64,000 nucleotides of DNA from an uncultured Bacilli bacterium (GCA_934086185.1 CAKOHW010000004.1:53949-117948); one strand, 5' to 3'; shown: positions 52,871 through 63,073, numbered from the stretch's first letter. Numbers and translations: made by a program. Notes: a model not told the origin generated them from the letters alone.

Positions 52871-54721
52871 ATGTTAGAGAATATTAAAAGTGATAAAGAT
52901 CTGAAAAAATTATCAATAGATGAAAAGTATGGCTTATGTAGTGAGTTAAGGAATTATATATTAGATGTTGTATCTAAGAATGGTGGACATTTAGCAAGTA
53001 ATTTAGGTGTTATAGAACTTACAGTTGCATTAGAAAGTGTTTTTGATTTAAGTAAAGATAAAGTTATATTTGATGTTGGGCATCAGTGTTATGCACATAA
53101 AATAATTAATGGAAGAAAAGATGCTTTTAAAACTTTGAGATGTCATAATGGTATTGCTGGTTTTCCTAAGTATCAAGAATCTTTAACTGATACTTTTAAC
53201 ACAGGACATAGTAGTACATCTATTTCTGCTGCTATGGGATTTGCAAAATCTAGAGATATAAAGGGTGAACATAATTCTGTTATTGCAATTATTGGAGATG
53301 GTGCTTTAACTGGTGGAATGGCTTTAGAAGCATTAAATCATGTTGGCAGTACTAATACAAATATGATAGTGATTTTAAATGATAATGAAATGAGCATTTC
53401 TAAAAATGTTGGTGGTATAAACAAATTTTTAACTAAATTAAGAAGTAGAAAGTCATATAGAAAAAGTAATGATAAATGGAAAAAAATAATTGGTTCTGTA
53501 CCTCTTGTTGGTAATGTATTTGTTAAAATTGTTAGTAAATTAAAAGAAGCAGTAAAGAGTGCTATTATACCTAAAATGTATTTTGAAGATATTGGTTTTA
53601 CGTATTTAGGTCCTATAGATGGGCATAATATAGAAGATATGGAAGCAATATTTGAGAAAACTAAGGAAATGGATGGACCTATACTTATTCATGTGTTAAC
53701 TAAGAAGGGAAAAGGTTATAAGTTTGCAGAAGAAACTCCTGATAAATTTCATAGTATAAGTAGTTTTGATATTAATACTGGTAAAACTATTAATAAAAAG
53801 AAAAAAGATTATTCAAGTGTATTTGGAAATAAGTTAGTTAGTCTTGCACATGAAAATAAAAATATTGTGGCAGTTACTGCTGCTATGAAAGATGGTACTG
53901 GGTTATCTTTATTTAAAGAAAAATATGAAGATAGATTTTTTGATGTTGGTATTGCTGAACAACATGCTCTTACTTTTGCAGCTGGTTTAGCTCATGATGG
54001 TATGATACCTTTTGTACCTATATATTCATCATTTTATCAAAGGGGCTATGATCAAGTTATTCATGATATTTGTATGCAAAATTTACATGTTATTATGTGT
54101 GTAGATAGAGCTGGTTGTGTAGGAAATGATGGTGAAACTCATCAAGGATTATATGATTTATCATTTTTTAAGTTAATACCTAATATTGTTATTATGTGTC
54201 CTAAAAATTTTTCTGAATTAGAAAGTATGATGGAATTTGCTTGTACACTTAATAAACCAATTGTAATTAGATATCCTAGAGGTAGTGAAACAAATATAAA
54301 ATTTAAAAATAATAAAATTAAATTAGGTAGTGGTGAAAAAATAAAATGTGGTGATGATTTATCTATTATAACTATTGGCAATATGGTATCACGAGGTTAT
54401 GAAGTATCAGAAAAAATAAAAGAATTTGGTATTAGTTCAGAGTTGATTAATGTTAGATTTTTAAAACCATTAGATACTAAATTGATTAGTAAATCTATCA
54501 ATAAAACTAAGAATGTTATTGTAATTGAAGATAGTACTTCTATTGGTGGTTTAGGTAGTAGTATAAAGGAATTATTGATAGATGAAAATATTAGTGATGT
54601 TAAATTTAAATCGTTTAGTTATCCAGATAAATTTATTGAACATGGTAGTGTTAATGAACTAGAGAGTATTTATAATTTAGATGTAGATAGTATTGTTGAT
54701 TATATAAAAAGTAATAAATAA
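52871..54721 (+). CDS. dxs: 1-deoxy-D-xylulose-5-phosphate synthase
   Basis: 616 residues of a thiamine-diphosphate enzyme, the first step of the MEP isoprenoid pathway. It has HLASNLGVIELTVAL, FDVGHQCYAHK, TGHSSTSIS, the ThDP motif GDGALTGGMALEALN, and the transketolase middle and C-terminal domains with DRAGCVGNDGETHQG. The ATG 52871 is preceded by GAGGTT. Presence of dxs means the cell makes its own isoprenoid carrier lipid, in line with DUF368 and the flippase. Confidence 0.95.
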   Translation: MLENIKSDKDLKKLSIDEKYGLCSELRNYILDVVSKNGGHLASNLGVIELTVALESVFDLSKDKVIFDVGHQCYAHKIINGRKDAFKTLRCHNGIAGFPKYQESLTDTFNTGHSSTSISAAMGFAKSRDIKGEHNSVIAIIGDGALTGGMALEALNHVGSTNTNMIVILNDNEMSISKNVGGINKFLTKLRSRKSYRKSNDKWKKIIGSVPLVGNVFVKIVSKLKEAVKSAIIPKMYFEDIGFTYLGPIDGHNIEDMEAIFEKTKEMDGPILIHVLTKKGKGYKFAEETPDKFHSISSFDINTGKTINKKKKDYSSVFGNKLVSLAHENKNIVAVTAAMKDGTGLSLFKEKYEDRFFDVGIAEQHALTFAAGLAHDGMIPFVPIYSSFYQRGYDQVIHDICMQNLHVIMCVDRAGCVGNDGETHQGLYDLSFFKLIPNIVIMCPKNFSELESMMEFACTLNKPIVIRYPRGSETNIKFKNNKIKLGSGEKIKCGDDLSIITIGNMVSRGYEVSEKIKEFGISSELINVRFLKPLDTKLISKSINKTKNVIVIEDSTSIGGLGSSIKELLIDENISDVKFKSFSYPDKFIEHGSVNELESIYNLDVDSIVDYIKSNK

Positions 54722-54755
54722 TTGTCACTTTATAGTCACTTTTGTTTTATATACT
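54722..54755 (+). promoter_or_regulatory. Promoter with direct repeats upstream of the ABC operon
   Basis: GTCACTT occurs at 54724 and 54735, exactly 11 bases apart, and a -10 TATACT follows at 54750-54755. No good -35 exists. This is the layout of promoters activated by OmpR-family regulators, and one is encoded in the same cluster at 58081. Confidence 0.5.
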
Positions 54756-54776
54756 GTTCTTGAAAGAGGGAATATT

Positions 54777-55448
54777 ATGGAAATTTTAAAAGTTGAAAAT
54801 TTGAGTAAAGAATATGGAAGTGGTACAAATAAAGTTAAAGCGTTAGATAATGTATCTTTTAGTGTAGAAAAAGGAGAATTTGTTGCAATTGTAGGTGCTA
54901 GTGGAAGTGGTAAAAGTACTCTTTTGCATTTATTAGGTGGTGTTGATAGACCTACTCATGGTAAAGTTTATATAGATGGTAAAGATATTTATAATTTGGA
55001 TGATGATAAACTTGCTATATTTAGAAGAAGACAAGTTGGTTTAATATATCAATTTTATAATCTTATTCCTATTTTGAATGTAGAAGAAAATATTATTTTA
55101 CCTTTGGAATTAGATAATAGAAATATAGATAAAAGTGAATTAAAAAAATTGTTAAATATATTAGGTTTAGAAAATAGAAGAACTCATTTACCTAATGAAT
55201 TATCTGGTGGGCAACAACAACGAACTAGTATAGGTAGAGCGTTAATTACTAGGCCTGCAATAATTTTAGCAGATGAACCTACAGGAAATTTAGATAGTAA
55301 ATCTAGTGATGAGATAGTAGAATTATTAAAAAAATCTAATAAAGATTATAAACAAACTATTATTATGATTACACATAATTTAGAAATAGCAAAATGTGCA
55401 GATAGAATAATAACTATTGAAGATGGAAAGATAGTTAAGGATGTGTAA
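54777..55448 (+). CDS. ABC transporter ATP-binding protein (MacB/BceA type)
   Basis: 223 residues. Walker A is GASGSGKST (about 39-47), Q-loop QFYNLIPILNVEEN, signature LSGGQQQR, Walker B ILADEPTGN and the H-loop MITHNLE. It powers the permease encoded three bases downstream. GAGGG precedes the ATG. Confidence 0.95.
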   Translation: MEILKVENLSKEYGSGTNKVKALDNVSFSVEKGEFVAIVGASGSGKSTLLHLLGGVDRPTHGKVYIDGKDIYNLDDDKLAIFRRRQVGLIYQFYNLIPILNVEENIILPLELDNRNIDKSELKKLLNILGLENRRTHLPNELSGGQQQRTSIGRALITRPAIILADEPTGNLDSKSSDEIVELLKKSNKDYKQTIIMITHNLEIAKCADRIITIEDGKIVKDV

Positions 55449-55450
55449 TC

Positions 55451-58027
55451 ATGAATATGATAAATAAATTAACTAGTAAAAATTTAAAATTAAATAAAAA
55501 AAGAAGTATAGTTACAATTGTTGGTATTACACTTTCTGTTGCGTTAATTACTGCTGTTCTGTCTTTAGTAGTTAGTTTTAGAGCAAGTATTATTAATTTT
55601 CAAAAAATTACTGATGGTAATTATCATTATGGATTTCTAAATGTTAAAAAAGATGACTTATCTAAATTTAAAAATAATAGAAATATAGAAAGTTATTATG
55701 TAACTAATAATATTGGATATGCTAAAGTAGATAGTAAGAATGAAAATAAACCATATGCTTTTATTATTGGTATGGATGATAATGCATTTAAAAATATGTC
55801 AATTAATTTAATTAGTGGAGAATATCCTAAAAATGAAAATGAAATAGTTATACCTAGTCATTTAAAGACTAATGGTAGATTAGATTATAAGATTGGTGAT
55901 GTCATTACATTAGATATAGGAAGTAGAATACTAGATGATGAAGAAGTAAATCAAGGAGTATCTTATGATAGTAATGAAAAGTTTATATCTAAGTATAGTA
56001 AGACTTATAAAATAGTAGGTATTAGTGAAAGACCTGGTTATAGTGTAGAAAATTATACTGCACCTGGTTATACCTTTATTACTACTTTAGATAATAGTAG
56101 TGATATCTATAATATTTATACTAGATATACTAAGAAAGCATTAAATAATCAGTATAAAATAACTGCAAATTTTTTAGGCATAGATAGTGATTTTTTTGAT
56201 AAAGTTAAGGGCGGTTACATTATGAGTAACGAAAGTGAGCAAAAAAAATATATAGAAGAATTAGTTAAAGCTAAATATGAATTTGTTGTTAATAGAGATT
56301 TAATAAGATATGAATACTTTGCGTTTGAAGATGGAAGTATGAGAGCAATATATTTAGTAGCATTTATTGTTATGATTATTATAATTTTTACTTCTGTATT
56401 TTGTATTAAGAATAGTTTTGATATTTCTATTACAGAAAAGACTAAACAATATGGTATGTTAAAAAGTATTGGTGCTACTAGTAAACAAATTAAGAAAAAT
56501 GTCTATTATGAAGCGTTTATTTTAGGAGTTATTGGTTTATTACTTGGGTTAGTTTTTGGATCTTTGGCTGCATATATATTAATTCATGTCATTAATTATT
56601 ATTTGTGTTCTAGTGATATGATGCAATTAAGTTGTATTTATAAGTTTTCTTTTTTATCTATTTTATTATCTATATTTTTAAGTTTTATAACTGTATATTT
56701 ATCAAGTAGAAAAATTGCTAGGAAAACTAGTAAGATATCTCCTATAGAGGCTATAAGAGGTAGTGATGATATAAAGATAAAGAGAAATAAAATTAAAACT
56801 AATAAATTAATAAAAAAATTATTTGGTATTGGTGGAGATATAGCAGATAAAAATATTAAGAGAAATAAGAAAAAGTATAGAACAACTGTAATTTCTATAA
56901 TAGTATGTGTTTCTGTATTTATTTCATTATCTACTTTTATAGAATTAGGTTTAAAGATGGTAAAAGTAGTTTATGGAGATATGAGTTATAATTTACAGTT
57001 AACAATAAATAATTATAATGAGCATTATGATAAGTATATAGATAAAATTCTTAAGTTAGAAGATAATTTGGAATATACTTATAAAAGAGAAAATTATTTT
57101 GTATTAGATAATGCTAATTATAATAAAAAATATCCATATAAAAGTGATGATGGTAAATTAACTTTAGAAGTAGTATCACTTGGTAATGATGAATATAAAA
57201 GATATGTAAATAAATTGAATTTAAATTATGAAGAAGTTAAAGATAAAAGTATATTAATAAATAATGATATGACTTATATAAAACATGGAAATAAAGTTAA
57301 ACAAACTGAAATAAATATACTTAATTATAAATCTGGAAATATACTAAGTGGTAAGATTGATGATAAAGATTATAATTTTATAGTTTCTAAAGTAACTAAT
57401 GAAAGACCTATGTCTTTAGAAAATTATTATGGTACTGCATTCTTGATAGTTAATGATAGTATGATGGATGAAATAGGTAGTAAAAATAATATTAAGATTT
57501 ATTTTAATTCTAAGAATCCTGATAAATTACAAGATGATATAGATAAAATATTAGTTAATGAAGAATATAGTTTAGAGAATTTTAATACTAGTTTGAAACA
57601 AATGAAATCATTTTATACTTTAGTAGCAATATTCTTATATGGATTTATAATTGTTATTGCATTAATTGGTGTAACTAATATATTTAATACTATTACTACT
57701 AGTATTAGTTTAAGAAGTAGAGAATTTGCTATGTTAAAAAGTATTGGTATGACAAATAAAGAATTTAATAGAATGATAAGATTAGAAAGTACGTTTTATT
57801 GTTTTAAATCATTAATTATTGGTATTCCTATTGGTATAGTATTATCATATTTAATATTTAAAGCTTTAAGTAGTGGTAGTGTAGAAATTATGTATAGTCT
57901 ACCAGTGATAGGTATATTAATATCTCTAATATCTGTATTGTTGTTAATATATTTTATTATGAAGTATTCTGTTAATAAAATAAATAAAAATAATATAATT
58001 GATACTATTAGAAATGAAAATATATAA
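55451..58027 (+). CDS. FtsX-type ABC permease with large extracellular domains
   Basis: 858 residues. An N-terminal membrane segment (about 18-40) and an extracytoplasmic MacB-like domain (50-285) precede an FtsX domain (about 295-415: LKSIGATSKQIKKNV). A fifth span (about 475-495), a second large outside domain, and a final FtsX domain (about 735-850: AMLKSIGMTNKEFNRM) follow. Together with the ATPase and the two-component genes it resembles antimicrobial-peptide detoxification modules (BceAB-RS-like), though the two-domain topology differs from BceB. Confidence 0.85.
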   Translation: MNMINKLTSKNLKLNKKRSIVTIVGITLSVALITAVLSLVVSFRASIINFQKITDGNYHYGFLNVKKDDLSKFKNNRNIESYYVTNNIGYAKVDSKNENKPYAFIIGMDDNAFKNMSINLISGEYPKNENEIVIPSHLKTNGRLDYKIGDVITLDIGSRILDDEEVNQGVSYDSNEKFISKYSKTYKIVGISERPGYSVENYTAPGYTFITTLDNSSDIYNIYTRYTKKALNNQYKITANFLGIDSDFFDKVKGGYIMSNESEQKKYIEELVKAKYEFVVNRDLIRYEYFAFEDGSMRAIYLVAFIVMIIIIFTSVFCIKNSFDISITEKTKQYGMLKSIGATSKQIKKNVYYEAFILGVIGLLLGLVFGSLAAYILIHVINYYLCSSDMMQLSCIYKFSFLSILLSIFLSFITVYLSSRKIARKTSKISPIEAIRGSDDIKIKRNKIKTNKLIKKLFGIGGDIADKNIKRNKKKYRTTVISIIVCVSVFISLSTFIELGLKMVKVVYGDMSYNLQLTINNYNEHYDKYIDKILKLEDNLEYTYKRENYFVLDNANYNKKYPYKSDDGKLTLEVVSLGNDEYKRYVNKLNLNYEEVKDKSILINNDMTYIKHGNKVKQTEINILNYKSGNILSGKIDDKDYNFIVSKVTNERPMSLENYYGTAFLIVNDSMMDEIGSKNNIKIYFNSKNPDKLQDDIDKILVNEEYSLENFNTSLKQMKSFYTLVAIFLYGFIIVIALIGVTNIFNTITTSISLRSREFAMLKSIGMTNKEFNRMIRLESTFYCFKSLIIGIPIGIVLSYLIFKALSSGSVEIMYSLPVIGILISLISVLLLIYFIMKYSVNKINKNNIIDTIRNENI

Positions 58028-58054
58028 TTGGGACTTAACTTGTTCCAATTTTTA
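58026..58054 (+). terminator. Hairpin between permease and response regulator
   Basis: AATTGGGAC pairs with GTTCCAATT, then a TTTT tail. It likely reduces transcription into the regulator genes. Confidence 0.7.
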
Positions 58055-58080
58055 ACTTATAATAAGTTTGTGGAGGAATT

Positions 58081-58728
58081 ATGAATATATTGTTAATTGA
58101 AGATAATGAAGTTATTAGTAAAGGACTTATGTATGCTTTAAAACAAAATAATTATAATGTTATATGTAAAGATAATATTATGGATTCTATTAAAGTATTA
58201 AGTGATAATATAAGTTTAATAATATTAGATATATCTTTACCTGATGGTAGTGGCATGGATTTATATAAGAATAATATTAGTAAATTACATATACCTACAA
58301 TATTTCTTAGTGCTATTGATAATGAAGAAACAGTAGTAAATGGGTTATTATGTGGGGCTGATGATTATATAACAAAACCTTTTTCTACTAGAGAATTGTT
58401 AGTAAGAATACATAAAATATTAAATAGAGAAAAAAATAATATTATAGTAATAAAAGATATTAAGTTTGATATAGATAAAATGTGTGTTTATAAATGTGAT
58501 AAAGAAATAAAATTAACTAGTTTAGAACTTAAAATATTATATTTATTATTTATAAATAAGAATAAAGTGATTAATAGAGATTATTTAATAGAAAGAATAT
58601 GGGAATGGACTGGTAATGATATAAATGATAATACATTATCTGTATATTTAAAAAGAATAAGATTTAAGTTAGATAGTGATATTATAAAAACTATTAAGGG
58701 AATAGGATATAGAATAGATGAAGAATAA
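58081..58728 (+). CDS. OmpR-family response regulator
   Basis: 215 residues. The receiver domain has acidic EDNE (7-10), phospho-accepting Asp in LILDISLPDGSG and Lys in ITKPFSTRELL. The C-terminal winged helix has LTSLELKILYLLFINK and NTLSVYLKRIRFKL. It overlaps the kinase gene by 11 bases. It probably binds the GTCACTT repeats upstream of the ABC genes. Confidence 0.92.
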   Translation: MNILLIEDNEVISKGLMYALKQNNYNVICKDNIMDSIKVLSDNISLIILDISLPDGSGMDLYKNNISKLHIPTIFLSAIDNEETVVNGLLCGADDYITKPFSTRELLVRIHKILNREKNNIIVIKDIKFDIDKMCVYKCDKEIKLTSLELKILYLLFINKNKVINRDYLIERIWEWTGNDINDNTLSVYLKRIRFKLDSDIIKTIKGIGYRIDEE

Positions 58729-59923
58729 GAATAGAAATACTATTATATATATGTTGTTTTTTGTTATTATATTTCTTAGTGTTATGTTATTAATTAATTA
58801 TAAGTTATATAAGAGATTAAATTATAATTATAATAGTAAGTTAAATATGATATTAAATGATATTGATAGTAAGTATGGATTAGATGAAGAAGATATTATA
58901 AGTATATTAAATAGTAATGATAGTAAGTATAATGATTTATTAAAAAGTTATGGAATAGATATTAATGAAGATAGTATTATATTAGATAATGATAGAATAT
59001 ATAGTTTATATATAGTTATTATGTTTATTGTTATTATTATGTTTGTTTTAGTTATAAGTGTAATATTTATTAAGTATAATTATTATAAAGATAAGAAGAT
59101 AAAGGAAATTACTAAGTATGTTGAAGAAATAAATAAGAAAAATTATAAGTTATATATAGATGATAATAGTGATGATGAGTTATCTATATTAAAAAATGAA
59201 ATATGTAAGACTACTATTATGTTAAGAGAGTTAGCAGATAATTCTTTAAAAGATAAGTTAAGTATTAAGGAAAGCTTAGAAGATATATCTCATCAATTAA
59301 AAACACCTTTAACATCTATTAATATTATGTTAGATAATATTATTGATGATGTTGATATGGATGAGATGGTAAGAAGAGATTTTATTAATAATATTAAGAG
59401 AGAAGTAACTAATATTAATTCTTTAGTTTTATCTTTATTAAAGTTAACTAAGTTTGATGTTAATGTTGTTAAGTTCATGAGTAATATAGTATATGTTAAT
59501 AAAATTGTTAAGGATGCAATAAGAAATGTTTTAGTAATTGCTGATAGTAAAAATATTAAGTTTAATATTAATGGTGATGATGATATTAAGTTAGTTTGTG
59601 ATTATAAATGGGAAGTTGAAGCAATAAGTAATATACTTAAAAATTCTATAGAACATAGTAATAGTAATGGAGTTATAGATATTAGTTATAGTCAAAATAA
59701 AGTTTATACTTTAATATGTATTAAAGATTATGGTGTTGGTATAGATAGTAAGGATATTAAACATATTTTTGAAAGATTTTATAAGGGAAAGAATTCTAGT
59801 AAAGATAGTATAGGTATTGGACTTGCTTTATCTAAAAATATTATTGAAAAAGATAATGGTAGTATTAGTGTTAATTCTAAGAAAACGTTAGGAACTGTTT
59901 TTCAAATTAAGTATTATAGATGA
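58718..59923 (+). CDS. Sensor histidine kinase
   Basis: 401 residues. Two membrane segments (about 9-27 and 93-115) enclose a short outside region of about 65 residues. Then come the HAMP-like part, an intact H-box ISHQLKTPLTSI (His near 192), N-box LKNSIEHSN, DYGVGID and GIGLALSK. It partners the response regulator at 58081. It is functional-looking, unlike the degenerate kinase at 16056. Confidence 0.92.
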   Translation: MKNKNRNTIIYMLFFVIIFLSVMLLINYKLYKRLNYNYNSKLNMILNDIDSKYGLDEEDIISILNSNDSKYNDLLKSYGIDINEDSIILDNDRIYSLYIVIMFIVIIMFVLVISVIFIKYNYYKDKKIKEITKYVEEINKKNYKLYIDDNSDDELSILKNEICKTTIMLRELADNSLKDKLSIKESLEDISHQLKTPLTSINIMLDNIIDDVDMDEMVRRDFINNIKREVTNINSLVLSLLKLTKFDVNVVKFMSNIVYVNKIVKDAIRNVLVIADSKNIKFNINGDDDIKLVCDYKWEVEAISNILKNSIEHSNSNGVIDISYSQNKVYTLICIKDYGVGIDSKDIKHIFERFYKGKNSSKDSIGIGLALSKNIIEKDNGSISVNSKKTLGTVFQIKYYR

Positions 59924-59925
59924 TT

Positions 59926-59955
59926 GAATACATTTTATAGTGTATTCTTTTTTTA
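59926..59955 (+). terminator. Terminator of the two-component genes
   Basis: GAATAC pairs with GTATTC, followed by eight Ts. Confidence 0.85.
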
Positions 59956-59972
59956 TAGTATATTTTTATAGT

Positions 59973-60001
59973 TTGACAATTGTTCGTATGTGTGGTATTA
60001 T
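59973..60001 (+). promoter_or_regulatory. Promoter of ackA
   Basis: TTGACA at 59973-59978, a 17-base spacer and TATTAT at 59996-60001. Confidence 0.8.
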
Positions 60002-60031
60002 ACAAATCGATTAAGAGAGGGTGAATTGGTT

Positions 60032-61282
60032 ATGAAAGAAAAATATTTAGTTGTGAATGCTGGTAGTTCTTCTTTGAAATTTTCATTATATGAGATGCCA
60101 AGTAAGAGAGAAATAGTTAATGGTTTAATTGAGAAAATTGGTGAAGGGGATAGTGCTTATACTTTAAGATTTGATGGAAATAAAATAGAAGAAAAGAAAG
60201 ATATAAAAAATCATGTTGATGCTGTTAATACAATGTTAGAAGCATTATTAAAAAATAAATTTATTTTAGATATGAATGAAATAAGGGGTGTTGGACATAG
60301 AGTATTACATGGAGGAGAATTTTATTCAGATTCTGTATTTATAGATGATGAAGTGTTAAAAAATATAGAATCTTTAAAGAAGTTTGGTCCACTACATATT
60401 CCTGGAGAATTAGATGGAATTAGAAGTATGTCAAAAGTATTAAAAGATGTTCCGCAAGTTGCTGTATTTGATACTGCATTTCATCAAACTATGCCAGCAA
60501 AGAATTATTTATATGGCGTTCGTTATGATTTATATGAAAAATATGGTATAAGAAAATATGGTTTTCATGGTACTAGTTATAAATATATTACAAATTATAT
60601 GCAAAAAAAATTAAATAAATATGATGTTAATTTAGTTGTATGTCATATAGGTAGTGGTGCTAGTTTATGTGCTATAAAAAATGGTGAAAGTTATGATACT
60701 TCTATGGGATTAACTCCACTTGATGGTACGTTAATGGGAACTCGTTCAGGGGATGTAACTCCAGCAATAATTAAAATATTAAATGATGAAGGTATGTCTA
60801 TAGATGATGTTATGTATATTTTAAATAATCAAAGTGGTTTACTTGGTATTGCTGGTAAAAATGATTGTAGAGATGTAGATAAATTAATAAGTGAAGGTAA
60901 TGAAAAAGCTAAACTTGCAATGGAAATGTTTGAAGATTCTGTTGTAAAATATATTGCTCAATATATAACTAGTTTAGATGGAGATGTTGATGCGATTGTA
61001 TTTACTGCGGGAATTGGTGAAAACAATGTTAAATTCAGAGAAAATGTATTAAATAAGTTAAAAAATACATTTAGTATAGTAATTAATCCAGCATTAAATA
61101 ATAAGATTGCAAAATTCTTAGAAAATCAAACAGGAAAAATTACAAGTGATTATTTTTCAGAATATTCTGTTTATGTAGTACCTACAGATGAAGAATCAGT
61201 GATATTAGAAGATACATATAATATTGTAAAGGATAAAGAAAAAGAGATAGATACTAATATTACTCTTAAAAAAACTAAATAA
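60032..61282 (+). CDS. ackA: Acetate kinase
   Basis: 416 residues, ASKHA fold. Motifs are VNAGSSSLKFSLYE, GHRVLHGG, FDTAFHQTMP (catalytic region), YGFHGTSYKYI, HIGSGAS, DTSMGLTPLDGTLMGTRSGDVTPA and FTAGIGENN. It makes ATP from acetyl phosphate in fermentation. I chose the ATG at 60032 with AGAGAGGGTG upstream. A C-terminal tail of about 15 charged residues extends past the usual end. Confidence 0.96.
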   Translation: MKEKYLVVNAGSSSLKFSLYEMPSKREIVNGLIEKIGEGDSAYTLRFDGNKIEEKKDIKNHVDAVNTMLEALLKNKFILDMNEIRGVGHRVLHGGEFYSDSVFIDDEVLKNIESLKKFGPLHIPGELDGIRSMSKVLKDVPQVAVFDTAFHQTMPAKNYLYGVRYDLYEKYGIRKYGFHGTSYKYITNYMQKKLNKYDVNLVVCHIGSGASLCAIKNGESYDTSMGLTPLDGTLMGTRSGDVTPAIIKILNDEGMSIDDVMYILNNQSGLLGIAGKNDCRDVDKLISEGNEKAKLAMEMFEDSVVKYIAQYITSLDGDVDAIVFTAGIGENNVKFRENVLNKLKNTFSIVINPALNNKIAKFLENQTGKITSDYFSEYSVYVVPTDEESVILEDTYNIVKDKEKEIDTNITLKKTK

Positions 61283-61289
61283 GTTAAAG

Positions 61290-61318
61290 AAATACTAGGA
61301 AACTGGTATTTTTTTTTG
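61290..61318 (+). terminator. Terminator after ackA
   Basis: AATACTA pairs with TGGTATT, followed by nine Ts. Confidence 0.8.
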
Positions 61319-61341
61319 TATAATAATTAAAGGTGATAAAA

Positions 61342-62649
61342 ATGTTTGAATACATGGGAGATAGAATAAGTAATGCAATAAAAAATATTAGAGGTATGGG
61401 TAAGATTACTGAAGATAATATTAGTGATGCAATGCGTGAAATAAGAATGGCTTTGTTAGAAGCAGATGTTAATTATGAAGTCGTTAAAGAATTTGTTCGT
61501 AATGTAAAAGAAAAAGCATTAGGTATGGAAGTAAGTAAAAGTTTGAAACCTGATGAATTATTTATAAAATTAGTTAAGGATGAATTAGTTAGTTTATTAG
61601 GAACAGATTATGTACCTTTAAAAACTGATGGTAAAATGAATATAATAATGATGGTAGGTTTACAAGGTAGTGGTAAAACTACTACGGTAGGTAAACTTGC
61701 TAATATGTTAAGAAAAAAATATAAAAAAAATCCTTTATTAGTTGCATGTGATGTTTATAGACCTGCTGCTATTGATCAATTATGTACTTTAGGAAAAGAA
61801 TTAAATATTAAAGTATATGAAGAAGGGAAGAACGATCCTGTTCTTATAGTCAAAAATGCTATAGAATATGCAAAAGAAAATAATCATGATTATATAATAA
61901 TAGATACTGCTGGTAGATTACATATTGATGAAAAATTAATGGATGAACTTGTTAATATTAATGATTTAGCACATCCTGATGAAGTGTTATTAGTAATTGA
62001 TGCTATGATGGGACAAGATGCTATAAATGTTATTAAAGGTTTTAATGATAAGTTACCATTAACTGGTGCTATATTAACTAAGATGGATGGAAATACTAAG
62101 GGTGGAGTTGCTTTATCAGTTAGACATTTAACTAATATTCCTATTAAATTTTTAGGTACTAGTGAAAAAATGGATGGATTAAGTGAATTTTATCCAGAAA
62201 GAATGGCTGAAAGAATATTAGATATGGGTGATATACTTTCTATTGCTGAAAAAGTAGAAGGTATAATAGATGAAGATGAAGCAAATGACTTGGCTAAAAA
62301 AATGAAGAATGGTAAGTATGATTTAGAAGATTTTTTGGTTAATATGAGACAAATAAAGAAATTAGGACCTCTAGAAAATATTTTGAAAATGTTACCAGGT
62401 GCTAGAAAAATGGGACTTAATAATGTAAGTATAAATCCTAAAGATTTTGCTCATGTTGAAGCAATAGTATTATCTATGACTCCATATGAAAGAAAACATC
62501 CTGAAGTATTAAAAAATTCTAGAAAACTTAGAATTAGTAAGGGTAGTGGAAGAAGTGTTGAAGAGATAAATAGACTCTTGAAACAATTTGAACAAATGAA
62601 AACTATGATGAAACAAATGAGTAATGGTAATATGAAGATGCCATTTTAA
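61342..62649 (+). CDS. ffh: Signal recognition particle protein Ffh
   Basis: 435 residues: N domain, then G domain with G1 GLQGSGKTTTVGKLA (about 105-120), DVYRPAAIDQL, IIDTAGRLHID and TKMDGNTKGG. A Met-rich M domain (about 325-435, ending MKTMMKQMSNGNMKMPF) binds the SRP RNA. It delivers nascent membrane proteins to FtsY. The ATG 61342 is preceded by AAGGTGAT. Confidence 0.97.
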   Translation: MFEYMGDRISNAIKNIRGMGKITEDNISDAMREIRMALLEADVNYEVVKEFVRNVKEKALGMEVSKSLKPDELFIKLVKDELVSLLGTDYVPLKTDGKMNIIMMVGLQGSGKTTTVGKLANMLRKKYKKNPLLVACDVYRPAAIDQLCTLGKELNIKVYEEGKNDPVLIVKNAIEYAKENNHDYIIIDTAGRLHIDEKLMDELVNINDLAHPDEVLLVIDAMMGQDAINVIKGFNDKLPLTGAILTKMDGNTKGGVALSVRHLTNIPIKFLGTSEKMDGLSEFYPERMAERILDMGDILSIAEKVEGIIDEDEANDLAKKMKNGKYDLEDFLVNMRQIKKLGPLENILKMLPGARKMGLNNVSINPKDFAHVEAIVLSMTPYERKHPEVLKNSRKLRISKGSGRSVEEINRLLKQFEQMKTMMKQMSNGNMKMPF

Positions 62650-62680
62650 AAAGACATAATTTGATTTATGCCTTTTTTAG
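62648..62680. terminator. Terminator between ffh and the MraZ-like gene
   Basis: AAAAGACATAA pairs with TTATGCCTTTT (one mismatch), with a T-run; it serves converging genes. Confidence 0.7.
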
Positions 62681-63073
62681 TTGATATTTTTTTAACTCTT
62701 CTTCAGTACTAAATAATTTTATGTGATCACTGCATCCTAAAATATATATATAATCGTTCATACTACTTAATATATTTTCTGGTATTAATATTGAATTATT
62801 TTTGTTAACATGTTCACTAGATAACATTTTTCCGTAAAATATTCTCATATATTTTATATATTCTTTGTATGGGAGTTTTTTTCTTAATTCTTCAAATAGC
62901 AAGTTTGCTTTTTCTGCTATTATACTTTCTTTATATAATCTGATATCGTTTAATGTTCTTCTATAAAATATTAACTCATCTTTATATGATGGAGTTGTGA
63001 ATTTAGGTAAAATAATTCTATTATTATTTATTTTACATTTTTTTATTCCTATCAAATCTGTATCTCCAAACAT
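62666..63073 (-). CDS. MraZ-like double AbrB-fold protein
   Basis: 135 residues with two related halves. The second half, VNKNNSILIPENILSSMNDY then IYILGCSDHIKLFSTEEEL, follows the MraZ pattern (DxxGRxxIPxxL...vvivGxxdriEiWs), and the first half has KINNNRIILPKF. MraZ is a DNA-binding regulator normally first in the cell-division (dcw) cluster; here it lies alone next to ffh and is diverged. The ATG follows AAAGGGGGA. Confidence 0.65.
   Translation of the reverse strand: MFGDTDLIGIKKCKINNNRIILPKFTTPSYKDELIFYRRTLNDIRLYKESIIAEKANLLFEELRKKLPYKEYIKYMRIFYGKMLSSEHVNKNNSILIPENILSSMNDYIYILGCSDHIKLFSTEEELKKYQLKKA

Noticed and set aside
59973..60001. LexA box in the ackA promoter
   Set aside because: Only one half-site (GTTCG) is good; the partner half does not fit CGAACNNNNGTTCG.
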